Shown here piece by piece: positions 17,207 through 25,292 of a stretch of DNA of 64,000 nucleotides. Numbering within the stretch: position 1 is the stretch's first letter; each line of letters starts with the position of its first letter. The notes under the pieces are model-generated. The model saw nothing but the letters and a program-made list of their open reading frames with translations, was not told the origin of the DNA and did no database searches. The translations under genes were made by a program, and so were the position numbers. This stretch comes from a halophilic archaeon (GTDB lineage: Archaea; Halobacteriota; Halobacteria; Halobacteriales; Haladaptataceae). The stretch is from contig QNGA01000003.1 of NCBI GenBank assembly GCA_003298465.1, positions 62,001 through 126,000 on the forward strand, written 5' to 3'.

Positions 17207-18559
17207 ATGGAGTTCGCAGACGAGACCGAAGACGAACTGCGCGCGTTCGCCGAGCGACTGCTCGCGTTCGACACGACCGGCGGGAAGGAGGGCCCGGCCC
17301 AGGCGTGGCTGGTCGACCGCCTCGAGGAGTGGGGGTTCGAGACCTACGAGTGGACCGCGGACGCGGCGGCGCTCGCCGAGCATCCGTCGTTCCCGGACGA
17401 CCCCGACGCCGTCGAGAACACCGAGGCGAGCGCGGGCGGCCCCGGCCTCGACGAGCGCCCGAGCGTCGCGGGGGTTCTGGAGTTCGGGGATAGCGTCGAG
17501 CGTCGCTCGACGGACGGGTCGAGCGGGGAGCGAAGCGACCCACGAGACGATTCGGGCCCGACGCTGGTGCTGAACGGGCACGCGGACGTGGTGCCGGTCG
17601 CCCGCGAGTCGTGGGACACCGACCCCTTCGAGCCGACCTGGGGGGAAAACGAGTCCGGCGACCCGACGCTGACCGCCCGCGGCGCGGCCGACATGAAGTG
17701 CGGACTGGCGGCCTGCGTCTTCGCGGCGCGCCGCCTCGCCGAGCGCGCGGACCGCGAGGACCTCGACGGACGCCTCGTCGTCGAGAGCGTCGTCGGCGAG
17801 GAGGAGGGCGGCATCGGCGCGGCCGCGGCCGCGCTCTCGAACCCCTACCCCTTCGAGCGCGACGCGGCCATCGTGGCCGAACCGACCGACCTCACCCCCG
17901 TGGTCGCCACCGAGGGCACCGTGATGAAGCGCCTGCGTCTCACGGGTCGCTCCGCGCACGCCGCGACGCGCTGGCGCGGGGAGAGCGTCCTGCCGCGGTT
18001 CGAGCGCGTCCGGCGGGCGTTCGAGGCCCTGGAGGGAGAGCGCGGCGAGTCGGTCGACCATCCCCTCTACGAGGAGTTTCCCGTCCCGTGGCCGGTCACG
18101 TTCGGCACCGTCGACGCGGGCACGTGGTCGTCGTCCGTGCCCGCGACGCTCGAAGCGGAGGTCCGCATCGGCGTCGCGCCCGGCGAGTCCGTCGCGGAGG
18201 TCGAGGCCGCGTACGAGCGGCGGCTGGCCGAGGTCGTCGACGAGGACGAGTGGCTCCGCGAGCATCCTCCGTCGTTCGAGCGCTTCTCCATCCAGTTCGA
18301 GTCGGCCGAGATATCTCCCGACGAACCGGCGGTCGCCGCGCTCCGGTCGGCCATGGCCGAGCGGGACCTCGACACCGCCCCGCGCGGGGCGACGTACGGC
18401 GCGGACTCACGTCACTACGTCGCCGCCGGCATCCCCACGGCGGTGTTCGGCCCGGGCACTATCGAGCAGGCGCACTTCCCGAACGAGACGATAGACTGGC
18501 CGGACGTGCTGACGGCGAGCGAGGTGCTCGCCGACGCCGCCCGCGCGTTCCTGGGCTAG
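17207..18559 (+). CDS. M20 family metallo-hydrolase (ArgE/DapE-type deacylase or peptidase)
   Basis: A 450-residue dinuclear zinc hydrolase. Family landmarks are NGHADVVP (first zinc His, catalytic Asp two residues on), ARGAADMKCGLAA (bridging Asp), VGEEEGGIGA (catalytic Glu pair), and the dimerisation domain with TGRSAHAATRWRGESV. A terminal zinc His is in EQAHFPNETI. Residues 85-125 are a haloarchaeal insertion rich in Ser, Glu and Asp. Substrate (acetylornithine, succinyl-DAP or peptide) cannot be assigned, since the locus has no amino-acid biosynthesis neighbours. Its stop overlaps the convergent gene by 4 bp. Confidence 0.87.
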   Translation: MEFADETEDELRAFAERLLAFDTTGGKEGPAQAWLVDRLEEWGFETYEWTADAAALAEHPSFPDDPDAVENTEASAGGPGLDERPSVAGVLEFGDSVERRSTDGSSGERSDPRDDSGPTLVLNGHADVVPVARESWDTDPFEPTWGENESGDPTLTARGAADMKCGLAACVFAARRLAERADREDLDGRLVVESVVGEEEGGIGAAAAALSNPYPFERDAAIVAEPTDLTPVVATEGTVMKRLRLTGRSAHAATRWRGESVLPRFERVRRAFEALEGERGESVDHPLYEEFPVPWPVTFGTVDAGTWSSSVPATLEAEVRIGVAPGESVAEVEAAYERRLAEVVDEDEWLREHPPSFERFSIQFESAEISPDEPAVAALRSAMAERDLDTAPRGATYGADSRHYVAAGIPTAVFGPGTIEQAHFPNETIDWPDVLTASEVLADAARAFLG

Positions 18560-19251
18560 TCGAGGTACTCCTTGAGCGCGCGAGCGACGACCTCGCCCGG
18601 GTCGTCGTGGGCGAGTGCGGCCTCCCGCCGGAGCTCCCGGTACGCCGCGGGCGGCAGCGAGAGCGTCACCTCGCCCGGCGTCACGCCCTCGTCCGCCAGC
18701 GCGCGCTCGACCGGGACGCCGTCGTTGACCGCGCTGGCGACGGAGCGCACCTCCCGGACGGTCAGGTCGCCGTCGAGCGTCGCCCACGCGAGGTGGAAGC
18801 GCGCGTCGCCGCCCACGCGTGCGATGTGCTTGGCCGCGGTCGGCGCGATGTGGCCCAGCGCGACGTGCCGGCGGATGGACTGCGGCAGGTCGTGAACCCG
18901 CGCCCACTTCCGGATGAACGAGACGCTGACGTCGCCGCCCGCGCGCTCGGCGGCCCCCTTGTACGACGTTTCCGCGCGGACGAGCGCGGCGCAGGCCGCG
19001 GCACCGCGGAGCATGAAGACCTGGTCCTCGTCGCCCGCGCTGTCGGTCGCGAACGCGTGGACCGTCTCCGCGGCCGCCGCGACGCTCTCGGGGTCGTCGG
19101 GGTCGAACGCCTTCGCCTCCTCGGCGCGCTCGCCGGTGACGGACGCGTCGCCGCGAACGACGGGTTCGCCGACGGGCGACTCGCGGTCCGTCGGCGGTTT
19201 CTCGTCGCCCCAGTCGTCGGTCGACCTCTCGTTACCCCAGTCGTCGGTCAT
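18556..19251 (-). CDS. Haloarchaeal conserved protein, 231 aa, unknown function
   Basis: The N-terminus is disordered and contains a duplicated TDDWG(N/D)E motif. Residues 45-180 are predicted all-helical and contain AAACAALVRAETSYKGAA and SIRRHVALGHIAPTAAKHIA. The latter resembles the helix-turn-helix of ParB-like proteins, but weakly. The C-terminus reads EVTLSLPPAAYRELRREAAL, similar to a ribbon-helix-helix strand plus helix. DNA binding is therefore plausible. I believe it is a family restricted to haloarchaea (DUF7119-like from memory). A T-rich element about 25 bp upstream may be its TATA box. Confidence 0.7.
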   Translation of the reverse strand: MTDDWGNERSTDDWGDEKPPTDRESPVGEPVVRGDASVTGERAEEAKAFDPDDPESVAAAAETVHAFATDSAGDEDQVFMLRGAAACAALVRAETSYKGAAERAGGDVSVSFIRKWARVHDLPQSIRRHVALGHIAPTAAKHIARVGGDARFHLAWATLDGDLTVREVRSVASAVNDGVPVERALADEGVTPGEVTLSLPPAAYRELRREAALAHDDPGEVVARALKEYLD

Positions 19252-19383
19252 GGAGATTCCTTTGGGGTGGCGACGGCAAAAAGGGGGTGGTTCGGGTGAT
19301 TACTCCCCCTTTCGCGGTCGTCGGTGCGGGGGGTGGCCGCCGCGCGCCGTATTTTTATGTGGGACGACGCCGAAACTCGCGCC

Positions 19384-19845
19384 GTGTCGAGAGCCAGCAC
19401 CGACTACGCGACACAGGAACGGCAGGTTCGTGCGCGCGACGAGAAGGAGGGGGTCGAGCGCTGGCTGGAGGACGTCTTCTTCGCGGTCGGGGAGGTGACG
19501 TTTCTCGCGCTGCCGGCCCTGTTCTCGCTGATGGACGCCGAGCCGAACGTCCCGCTGAAGTACGCCGCGATGTTCGTCTGGGCGACGCTCGTACTCGCCA
19601 CCGGAACGATGCGGGACGACCGGTTCGGCGGACGGTGGCCGCCCGTCTCTCCGGTGCTGGTCGCCGTCCGGTTCGTCTACTACAACGCCGTCGTCCTCGC
19701 CGCAGCGTACGCCGGGGCGGCGGTGGACCTCTCGCTGGGTTCGCCGGTCGTCACCGCGGCGGTAGCGACGCTCGTCGCTCTGGCCGCGGCCGCCGGGTTC
19801 CCCCGACTGGTCGCCGCGCTCGGTGCTGGCCCGTCGAACCGATAG
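19384..19845 (+). CDS. Small integral membrane protein, 153 aa
   Basis: After a charged cytoplasmic N-terminus (residues 1-30) there are four predicted membrane spans. They are VFFAVGEVTFLALPALFSLM, YAAMFVWATLVLATG, VAVRFVYYNAVVLAAAYAG and VTAAVATLVALAAAAG. The start GTG 19384 is chosen because the TATA-like TATTTTTAT at 19349-19357 lies about 30 bp upstream, leaving the in-frame ATG 19357 inside the promoter. I recognise no family. Confidence 0.7.
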   Translation: MSRASTDYATQERQVRARDEKEGVERWLEDVFFAVGEVTFLALPALFSLMDAEPNVPLKYAAMFVWATLVLATGTMRDDRFGGRWPPVSPVLVAVRFVYYNAVVLAAAYAGAAVDLSLGSPVVTAAVATLVALAAAAGFPRLVAALGAGPSNR

Positions 19846-20023
19846 CGGTCGCGCGACGACGTCGCTTCCCGGCCGAGACGCGTCCGGCGCTGTCGACGAA
19901 TCCTCCGTCCGCCGCGAGCAGCGAGGCGACGAACGTCCGCCCGTCGAGACGCACGTCGAGGCGACGGGCGTCGGCTCGCAGCTACCGGAGTATGTTGCCG
20001 CTACCTCGGAGCTATTTGCCGCC

Positions 20024-20032
20024 AACTTATAC
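20024..20032 (+). promoter_or_regulatory. TATA box of the small-ORF/YeiH operon
   Basis: AACTTATAC in a GC-rich stretch, about 31-34 bp upstream of the ATG at 20063. It implies a short or absent 5' UTR for the 41-aa ORF rather than a promoter for the transporter alone. Confidence 0.5.
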
Positions 20033-20062
20033 GCCGGCAGTTCGAACCACTGGCCGAAGGCA

Positions 20063-20188
20063 ATGCTCGGCTCACCACTCTTCCAGTCGTCGCTCGACCG
20101 ATGGCGCAGGCTCGACCGCGGATGGAAGGCGGTCGCCCTCGGCGGTCTCCTCACCGCGGCGGTTCAGTTCGGGGTCGCGCTCCCGTGA
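20063..20188 (+). CDS. 41-aa membrane-associated protein translationally coupled to a YeiH-type transporter
   Basis: The frame reads MLGSPLFQSSLDRWRRLDRG and then one hydrophobic helix (WKAVALGGLLTAAVQFGVAL). Its TGA overlaps the GTG of the next gene in GTGA, a sign of coupled translation. The TATA box at 20024 serves this ORF first. It looks like an amphipathic plus membrane helix mini-protein, which could be a transporter subunit or a leader peptide. Confidence 0.6.
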   Translation: MLGSPLFQSSLDRWRRLDRGWKAVALGGLLTAAVQFGVALP

Positions 20189-21222
20189 CGGCCGCCGCGA
20201 GCGACGAGGCGACGCCGCTGTGGGCGTACCTGCCGGGGCTGGCCGCGCTCGTCGTCGTCGGCCTGGCCGGGCGACTGGTCGGCGCCGCGGTGCCGTACCT
20301 CGACCCCCTCGTCGGCGCCGTCGCCGTCGGCGCGCTGGTGGCGAACACGGTGGGGGTACCGGCAAGTTTCCTCCCGGGCGTGGAGACGAACAAGCTCTGG
20401 CTGGAGACCGGCATCGTCCTGATGGGGGCACGGATAACGCTCGGCGCGCTGCTGGACGCGGGGCCGACGCTGGCGCTCGTCGTCGTGGTCGGCGTGACGG
20501 CGACCGTCCTGCTGGTCGAGGGGCTCTCCCGGACGCTGTTCGACGTTCCGCGCCGCCTCGGGTCGCTGCTCGCGGCGGGGGCCGGCATCTGCGGCGTCTC
20601 CGCGGTCGTCGGCGTGAGCGGCAGCGTCCGGGCCGACGAGAACCAGATAGCCTACGCCGCGGCGACCGTCCTGCTCTTCGACCTGCTGACGCTGTTCGCC
20701 TACCCGGCGCTGGGCGGCGTCCTCGGGCTCTCGGACCGCGTGTTCGGCGTCTGGGCCGGCCTCACGATGTTCAGCACCGGGCCGGTGACCGCGGCGGGGT
20801 TCGCGGTGTCGGAGGCGGCGGGCCGGTGGGCGACCGTGACGAAGCTCGCACGGAACCTGCTGCTCGGCGGACTGGTCCTCGCCTACTCGCTGTACTACGT
20901 CGACGGGCAGTCCGGCGACGCGTCCTCGCGGACGAGCCGGTCGAAGCTCGCGCTCCTCTGGCGGTCGTTCCCGAAGTTCGTCGTCGGGTTCTTCGCGGTC
21001 GTGGCCTTGTCGTCCGCGGGCGCGTTCTCCCGAGTCGAGACGGCGCAGTTGACGACCGCGTACGAGTGGCTGTTCCTCGTCGCGTTCGCGGGCCTCGGTC
21101 TCACGGTCGACCTCGACGACCTTCGGAACGCCGGCCTCCGACCGGTCGCCGTCGTCCTGACGGCCCTCCTCGTCGTCAGCAGCGTCTCGCTCGTCGCGAT
21201 ACGAACCGCGTTCGGCCCGTGA
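20185..21222 (+). CDS. YeiH-family putative sulfate exporter-type transporter
   Basis: A 345-residue polytopic protein with about ten hydrophobic spans. It carries landmarks of the YeiH/PSE family: an N-terminal PYLDPLVGAVAVGALVANT, KLWLETGIVLMGARITL, and the glycine-rich GAGICGVSAVVGVSGSVRA segment with its conserved Cys. These are followed by the TGPVTAAGFAVSEAAG helix pair. The N-terminus is set by the GTG overlapping the preceding 41-aa ORF. The family is annotated as a sulfate exporter, but the substrate is poorly established, so I give only the family. Confidence 0.85.
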   Translation: MTAAASDEATPLWAYLPGLAALVVVGLAGRLVGAAVPYLDPLVGAVAVGALVANTVGVPASFLPGVETNKLWLETGIVLMGARITLGALLDAGPTLALVVVVGVTATVLLVEGLSRTLFDVPRRLGSLLAAGAGICGVSAVVGVSGSVRADENQIAYAAATVLLFDLLTLFAYPALGGVLGLSDRVFGVWAGLTMFSTGPVTAAGFAVSEAAGRWATVTKLARNLLLGGLVLAYSLYYVDGQSGDASSRTSRSKLALLWRSFPKFVVGFFAVVALSSAGAFSRVETAQLTTAYEWLFLVAFAGLGLTVDLDDLRNAGLRPVAVVLTALLVVSSVSLVAIRTAFGP

Positions 21223-21291
21223 CCGCCGTCCCCGGCGAGACCCCGCCGAACCGATGGACACGGTTAATTACCGGGCGCGTGACACGCGACC

Positions 21292-21705
21292 ATGGGCGTC
21301 AAATCGCGCCTGGCGGCGGTCGAAGCGATCCCCGAGAACGGGTCCCTCCTGTTCACGGTGCGAGAAGAGGACGGACGAAAGGAGGAGGTCGTCCTCGTCC
21401 GGGGCGACGACTGCGTCGAAGCGTGGAAGAACTTCTGTCAGCACGAGACCGACCAGCGACTCGACCGCGGTTTCGGTGCCGCGATGCGGGACGGCGAGAT
21501 CATCTGTCCGAAACACGGGTCCATGTTCGACGCCTGCACCGGCCACTGCGACAACGGGAAGGCCGCGGGGTCGACGCTCGTCGCCGTCGACGTGACCGTC
21601 GAAGACGGCGACGTGTACCTCGTCGACGACGACTGTCGATACCTCCACGACGGCGGCATCGACGACGACGACGCGCCCGGCACCTCCTCGCACTTGACGT
21701 TCTGA
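21292..21705 (+). CDS. Rieske [2Fe-2S] domain protein
   Basis: A 137-residue stand-alone Rieske protein. The cluster ligands are in NFCQHETDQ (Cys, His) and IICPKHGSMFD (Cys, His). A third Cys pair (ACTGHC) follows, as in nitrite-reductase-small-subunit or ferredoxin-type Rieske proteins. There is no membrane anchor or signal. It probably transfers electrons to an unidentified partner. It lies between a transporter and a sugar dehydrogenase, which does not define the partner. Confidence 0.87.
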   Translation: MGVKSRLAAVEAIPENGSLLFTVREEDGRKEEVVLVRGDDCVEAWKNFCQHETDQRLDRGFGAAMRDGEIICPKHGSMFDACTGHCDNGKAAGSTLVAVDVTVEDGDVYLVDDDCRYLHDGGIDDDDAPGTSSHLTF

Positions 21706-21773
21706 GCGCTCCGGGCCGGCGGTACGTCTCGCCCGCCACCTCGTTTTAGGCGATGGCGACGGACGGACAGAGC

Positions 21774-22835
21774 ATGGACGGCTACTTCACCGACGTCGCC
21801 GAACGCGACTGGCAGACGACCGACGAGGGGACGGTCCGGCTGGCGCTGGTCGGTCTCGGCCGGTTCACGCGGTCGGAAGTGCTGCCGGCGGTCCGGAACG
21901 CGGACCTCTGTGAGGTGACCGCGCTCGTCAGCGGTTCGCCCGAGAAGGCGTCGGCGGTCGCCCGCGAACACGGCGTCGACGTGACGCTCGACTACGACGC
22001 CTTCGCAGACGGCGAGCGGTCGGACGCCTTCGACGCCGTCTACGTCGGCGGGCCGAACGGCCTCCACCTCGATTACACGCGAACGGCCGCTCGCCTCGGC
22101 AAGCACGTCGTCTGCGAGAAGCCGATGGAGGTGAGCGCCGACCGGGCGCGGGAGATGGTCGAACGCTGCGACGACGCGGGCGTGACGCTGATGGTCGCCT
22201 ACCGACCGCAGATAGAGCCGACGATGCGGCGGGTCCGGAAACTGGTCCGCGACGGCGCGGTCGGCGATCCGGTCCAGATTCACGCCTGGTTCACGGGACA
22301 CATCCTCGACCAGAACGCGGACGCCGACCAGTGGCGGCTCGACCCCGACCTCGCCGGCGGCGGCGCGCTGATGGACGTCGGCGTCTACCCCCTCAACGCG
22401 AGCCGGTTCCTCCTTGACGCCGACCCGGTCGCCGTCCAGGCGACGACGCACGCGCCCGACGCGGCGTTCGAGGGCGTCGACGAACACGTCGCCTTCCAGT
22501 TGACCTTCCCCGGGGGCGCGACGGCGTCCTGCACGGCCAGCTACGACGCCCAGCAGGACGACTGTCTGCGACTCGTCGGCACCGAGGGACAGGTGCAGGT
22601 GAATCCCGCGTTCGACGCGGGCGTCACCCCGACCGTCACGCTCGAACGCGGCGAGGAGACCGTCGAGTACACGGGACCGTTCGTGAACGAGACGACCGAG
22701 GAGTTCGACTACTTCGCCCACTGCGCCCTCACGGGAACGGAGCCGGAACCGGACGGCCGCGACGGCCTCGCGGACCTGGAGGTCGTCGAAGCGGTCTACG
22801 AGTCGGCCGAGACGGGGCGGCGCGTCGGCCTCTAA
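21774..22835 (+). CDS. gfo6: D-xylose 1-dehydrogenase (Gfo/Idh/MocA family)
   Basis: A 353-residue NAD(P)-dependent dehydrogenase. Rossmann motif: LALVGLGRFTRSEVLPAV. The catalytic Lys is in HVVCEKPMEV, and the catalytic His region is DVGVYPLNASRFLL. The sequence closely resembles the haloarchaeal xylose dehydrogenase that opens the oxidative pentose pathway (xylose to xylonolactone). The start is placed at ATG 21774, not 21753, because the TATA-like TCGTTTTAGG at about 21741-21749 is 28 bp upstream of it. No other pentose-pathway genes are visible next to it, so the pathway link is from family knowledge. Confidence 0.87.
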   Translation: MDGYFTDVAERDWQTTDEGTVRLALVGLGRFTRSEVLPAVRNADLCEVTALVSGSPEKASAVAREHGVDVTLDYDAFADGERSDAFDAVYVGGPNGLHLDYTRTAARLGKHVVCEKPMEVSADRAREMVERCDDAGVTLMVAYRPQIEPTMRRVRKLVRDGAVGDPVQIHAWFTGHILDQNADADQWRLDPDLAGGGALMDVGVYPLNASRFLLDADPVAVQATTHAPDAAFEGVDEHVAFQLTFPGGATASCTASYDAQQDDCLRLVGTEGQVQVNPAFDAGVTPTVTLERGEETVEYTGPFVNETTEEFDYFAHCALTGTEPEPDGRDGLADLEVVEAVYESAETGRRVGL

Positions 22836-22883
22836 CGGACGAACCGGTACCTCGACCGGGAGCGACGCGCCGACGAAGACGGG

Positions 22884-22890
22884 AAAAAGG
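22884..22890 (-). terminator. Oligo-T terminator candidate for the HxlR gene
   Basis: Five A on the + strand (22884-22888) read as a T-tract 13 bases beyond the stop of the minus-strand HxlR gene, within the convergent gap with gfo6. Confidence 0.35.
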
Positions 22891-22902
22891 GGAGGGGGAG
22901 CG

Positions 22903-23241
22903 TCAGAGCCAGCTGTCGGCCCAGCTCTCGATGTCGTCGAAGACGGGACAGAGCGCGCTCCCCTTCTCCGTCAGGCTGTAGTACGTCGCGATGGGTCTGT
23001 CCTCGACCCGCCTGTCGACGAGCGACGCTTCCTCCAGGTCGTCGAGGACTCGCGAGAGGGTGCGCGAACTCGCTCCCGTCGAGCGTTTGAGTTCGTTGAA
23101 CCGCTTCTCCCCGTCCGCGAGGTCGTGGAGAACGACCAACCGCCACTGCGAGCCGATCTCCTCGATGGCCTCCACGACCGAGCACGCGCCGGGGTTCTGC
23201 TGTTCGACGGACTTGTCGGATTCTTTCCCTGTAGACGACAT
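22903..23241 (-). CDS. HxlR-family winged-helix regulator
   Basis: A 112-residue HxlR-type regulator. C20 in NPGACSVVEAIEEIGSQWRL occupies the conserved Cys position of the family. The wHTH is RFNELKRSTGASSRTLSRVL plus the wing VEDRPIATYYSLTEKGSAL. Such proteins often sense oxidants or electrophiles through that Cys and control a divergent neighbour. Here the divergent gene is a DoxX-family membrane protein, and both share a TATATA-containing intergenic region, so autoregulation and doxX control are inferred. Confidence 0.88.
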   Translation of the reverse strand: MSSTGKESDKSVEQQNPGACSVVEAIEEIGSQWRLVVLHDLADGEKRFNELKRSTGASSRTLSRVLDDLEEASLVDRRVEDRPIATYYSLTEKGSALCPVFDDIESWADSWL

Positions 23242-23270
23242 GGGCGTTATCTACTGACGTCGTTGTCGCC

Positions 23271-23283
23271 AAACGTATATATC
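23271..23283. promoter_or_regulatory. Shared TATA region between HxlR and DoxX genes
   Basis: An AT-rich core reading CGTATATATCG is nearly symmetric, so it can serve as a TATA box in either direction. It lies about 30 bp before the short ORF at 23310 on the plus strand and about 37 bp before the HxlR ATG at 23241. A loose dyad (CGTTG...AAACG) lies beside it and could be the HxlR site. Confidence 0.45.
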
Positions 23284-23309
23284 GGTTCCGGTGCGAACCA
23301 GGTAACGTG

Positions 23310-23402
23310 ATGATACCGACGACGAAGACCGAAACCGAATCGCACGCACCGCCTGTCGACCACCCCGGTCGGTCCCGGGAGGTGACAATCCGATGGCGAT
23401 GA
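23310..23402 (+). CDS. Possible 30-aa leader ORF overlapping the doxX start
   Basis: A frame of 30 codons (MIPTTKTETESHAPPVDHPG and ten more residues) begins where the shared TATA box predicts transcription to start. It ends in a TGA overlapping the seventh to ninth bases of the DoxX coding sequence. A Shine-Dalgarno-like GGGAGGTGA inside it serves the DoxX ATG at 23393. It may be a leader that couples translation, or just 5' UTR. Confidence 0.3.
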   Translation: MIPTTKTETESHAPPVDHPGRSREVTIRWR

Positions 23403-23809
23403 CCGGACTCGCGGTGGTTCTCCTCCTCGTCGCTCGCGTCCTCTTCGGGGGCGTCATCACCTTCATGGGGCTGAACCACTTCCTGCAGACCGAGCAGATG
23501 ACGGGATACGCCCAGCACAAGGGCGTTTCCGCGCCGCGGCTGTCGGTCCTCGGGTCCGGCGCGGTGCTCGTCCTCGGCGGGCTGGGTATCGTCGCGGGCG
23601 TCCTGCCCGTCCTCGGTGCGGTAGCTATCGCGGCGTTCCTCGTCGTCTCTGCCCTGCTGATGCACGACTTCTGGGCGGTTCCCGAGGACCAGCAGCAGGA
23701 CGAGATGACGCAGTTCCTCAAGAACGTCGCCCTCGCGGGCGGCGCCCTCTCGCTCGCTGCGCTGGGGCTGTCCGAGTGGGCCTTCAGCGCCGGCGTCGGC
23801 CTCTTCTGA
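23393..23809 (+). CDS. DoxX-family membrane protein
   Basis: A 138-residue protein with four membrane spans. They are LAVVLLLVARVLFGGVITFM, LSVLGSGAVLVLGGLGIVAG, LGAVAIAAFLVVSALLMH and VALAGGALSLAALGLSEWAF. The HDFWAVPEDQQQDEMTQFLK loop matches the DoxX family, in which some members take part in quinone or thiol-linked redox. A good Shine-Dalgarno (GGGAGGTGA) seven bases upstream fixes the ATG. Divergent from and probably regulated by the HxlR protein. Confidence 0.86.
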   Translation: MAMTGLAVVLLLVARVLFGGVITFMGLNHFLQTEQMTGYAQHKGVSAPRLSVLGSGAVLVLGGLGIVAGVLPVLGAVAIAAFLVVSALLMHDFWAVPEDQQQDEMTQFLKNVALAGGALSLAALGLSEWAFSAGVGLF

Positions 23810-23838
23810 AACGGCCGAATCCGTTCCGCCTCGCCGAA

Positions 23839-25185
23839 CTACCGCGCGTAGCTGCGGCCGAGTTCCGCCGCGCTCGCGTCGAACCCGTCCTCTCGCAACT
23901 CCTCGGCGAACGCCTCGCAGTCGTCGCCGTGATTGACCAGAATTTCGGCGTCCCGGTAGGAGTCGAGGAACGACCGGAGGCCGTCGCGGTCCGCGTGCGC
24001 CGAGAAGTCGTACTGCTCGACCTGCGCGCCGACCGGCATCACGCGCCCGTCGATTTCGGCGCTCCCGGTCTCCAGCAGGTCGCGCCCGGGCGTTCCCTCG
24101 ACCTGGTACCCGGTCATCGCGACCTTGTTCGTCGGGTTCCGCCGGATTTCCGGAATGTAGGTCATGGCCGGGCCGCCGGAGAGCATCCCGCTGGTGGTGA
24201 CGATGGCCGCGTTCTGGTCGGCGATGCGCTTTCGCTGCCCGTTTCGCCCGGTGACGAACCGGGCGTGGGATTTCGCCCGCTGCAGCGCGTCGGCGTCGCG
24301 CACGAACTCGGGATGCCGGCGAAGCATCTTCGTCACCTGCTTGCCCATCCCGTCGACGTAGCACGGAACGTCGTGGGCCTCGCAGACGAGCAGCATCTCC
24401 TGGGTGCGTCCGATGGCGAACGCCGGGACGACGACCGTGCCGCCCTCCCAGAGCGTCGTTTCGACGCTCTCGACGAACCGCCGCTCGACCGCGCCGCGGT
24501 CGTCGTGCGCCACGTCGGCGTACGTGCTCTCGCAGACGACCACGTCGGCGTCGGGGCGCGCCGTCGTGCCGCGGACGAGGCGCTGGCCGCGAACCGACTC
24601 CTCGCGCGAGTTCGCCCGGCCAGCGGCGGCGTCGGCGTCGCTCCCGGGGGCGTCGGTGTAGAAGTCGCCCGTGTAGAGCAGGCGGGTTTCGCCGTCGCTG
24701 ACGAGGACGTGGGCGCTCCCGGGGATGTGACCGGCGTTGTAGAAGGTGACCTCGTAGCCCGCCGCCTCGAACGGTTCGCGGTAGCCGTGCGTCTCGGAGA
24801 CCTGCGTGACGCGCTCGACCTCCGCCTCGGTGAACGGGCAGACGTAGCTTCCGCCGCGGCGTCCGCGACCCCGCGAGCCCCCGGGAGCGGAGCGACCGGA
24901 GACGCCGTGAAGTTTGAGGGTGTCGCGTGCCAGCGTCAGGGTCAGCTCCCGGGTCGGCGGCGTCCAGTGAATCGGCGGGCGGTCGTCGCCCGACAGCAGC
25001 GCGGGTACGGCCCCGGCGTGGTCGAGGTGGCCGTGCGAGACGACGACGGCGTCCGGGTCGACGTCGCCGACGGGGAACTGCGGCGGGTTCCCCGTCAGGA
25101 TGCCGTAGTCCAGCAGGAGAGAGTCGTCGACGAGGACGGCGCTCCGACCGACCTCGCGCGCACCGCCGAGAAATTCGACGTTCAT
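23839..25185 (-). CDS. Beta-CASP metallo-beta-lactamase nuclease (RNA/DNA-processing)
   Basis: A 448-residue beta-CASP protein. MBL motif 2 is SHGHLDHAG, motif 3 NAGHIPGSAHV and motif 4 YTGDF. The beta-CASP motifs are A (VVCESTYAD), B (DFSAHADRDG) and C (LVNHGD). The insertion at 95-115 is Gly/Arg/Ser-rich and variable. It lacks the KH domains of aCPSF1, so it fits the shorter aCPSF2 or RNase-J-like group. These act as endo- or 5'-3' exonucleases in archaeal RNA turnover; polarity cannot be read from the sequence. Confidence 0.88.
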   Translation of the reverse strand: MNVEFLGGAREVGRSAVLVDDSLLLDYGILTGNPPQFPVGDVDPDAVVVSHGHLDHAGAVPALLSGDDRPPIHWTPPTRELTLTLARDTLKLHGVSGRSAPGGSRGRGRRGGSYVCPFTEAEVERVTQVSETHGYREPFEAAGYEVTFYNAGHIPGSAHVLVSDGETRLLYTGDFYTDAPGSDADAAAGRANSREESVRGQRLVRGTTARPDADVVVCESTYADVAHDDRGAVERRFVESVETTLWEGGTVVVPAFAIGRTQEMLLVCEAHDVPCYVDGMGKQVTKMLRRHPEFVRDADALQRAKSHARFVTGRNGQRKRIADQNAAIVTTSGMLSGGPAMTYIPEIRRNPTNKVAMTGYQVEGTPGRDLLETGSAEIDGRVMPVGAQVEQYDFSAHADRDGLRSFLDSYRDAEILVNHGDDCEAFAEELREDGFDASAAELGRSYAR

Positions 25186-25292
25186 CGCCGGTCCGTACTC
25201 GCCGCACGCCTTTTCATGCGTCGATTGCTCGCACTGCGGTACCCCCGCCGAACCGGTGCCGGCGCGCGAACCGGGAGAGTGCGGTCAGTTCC

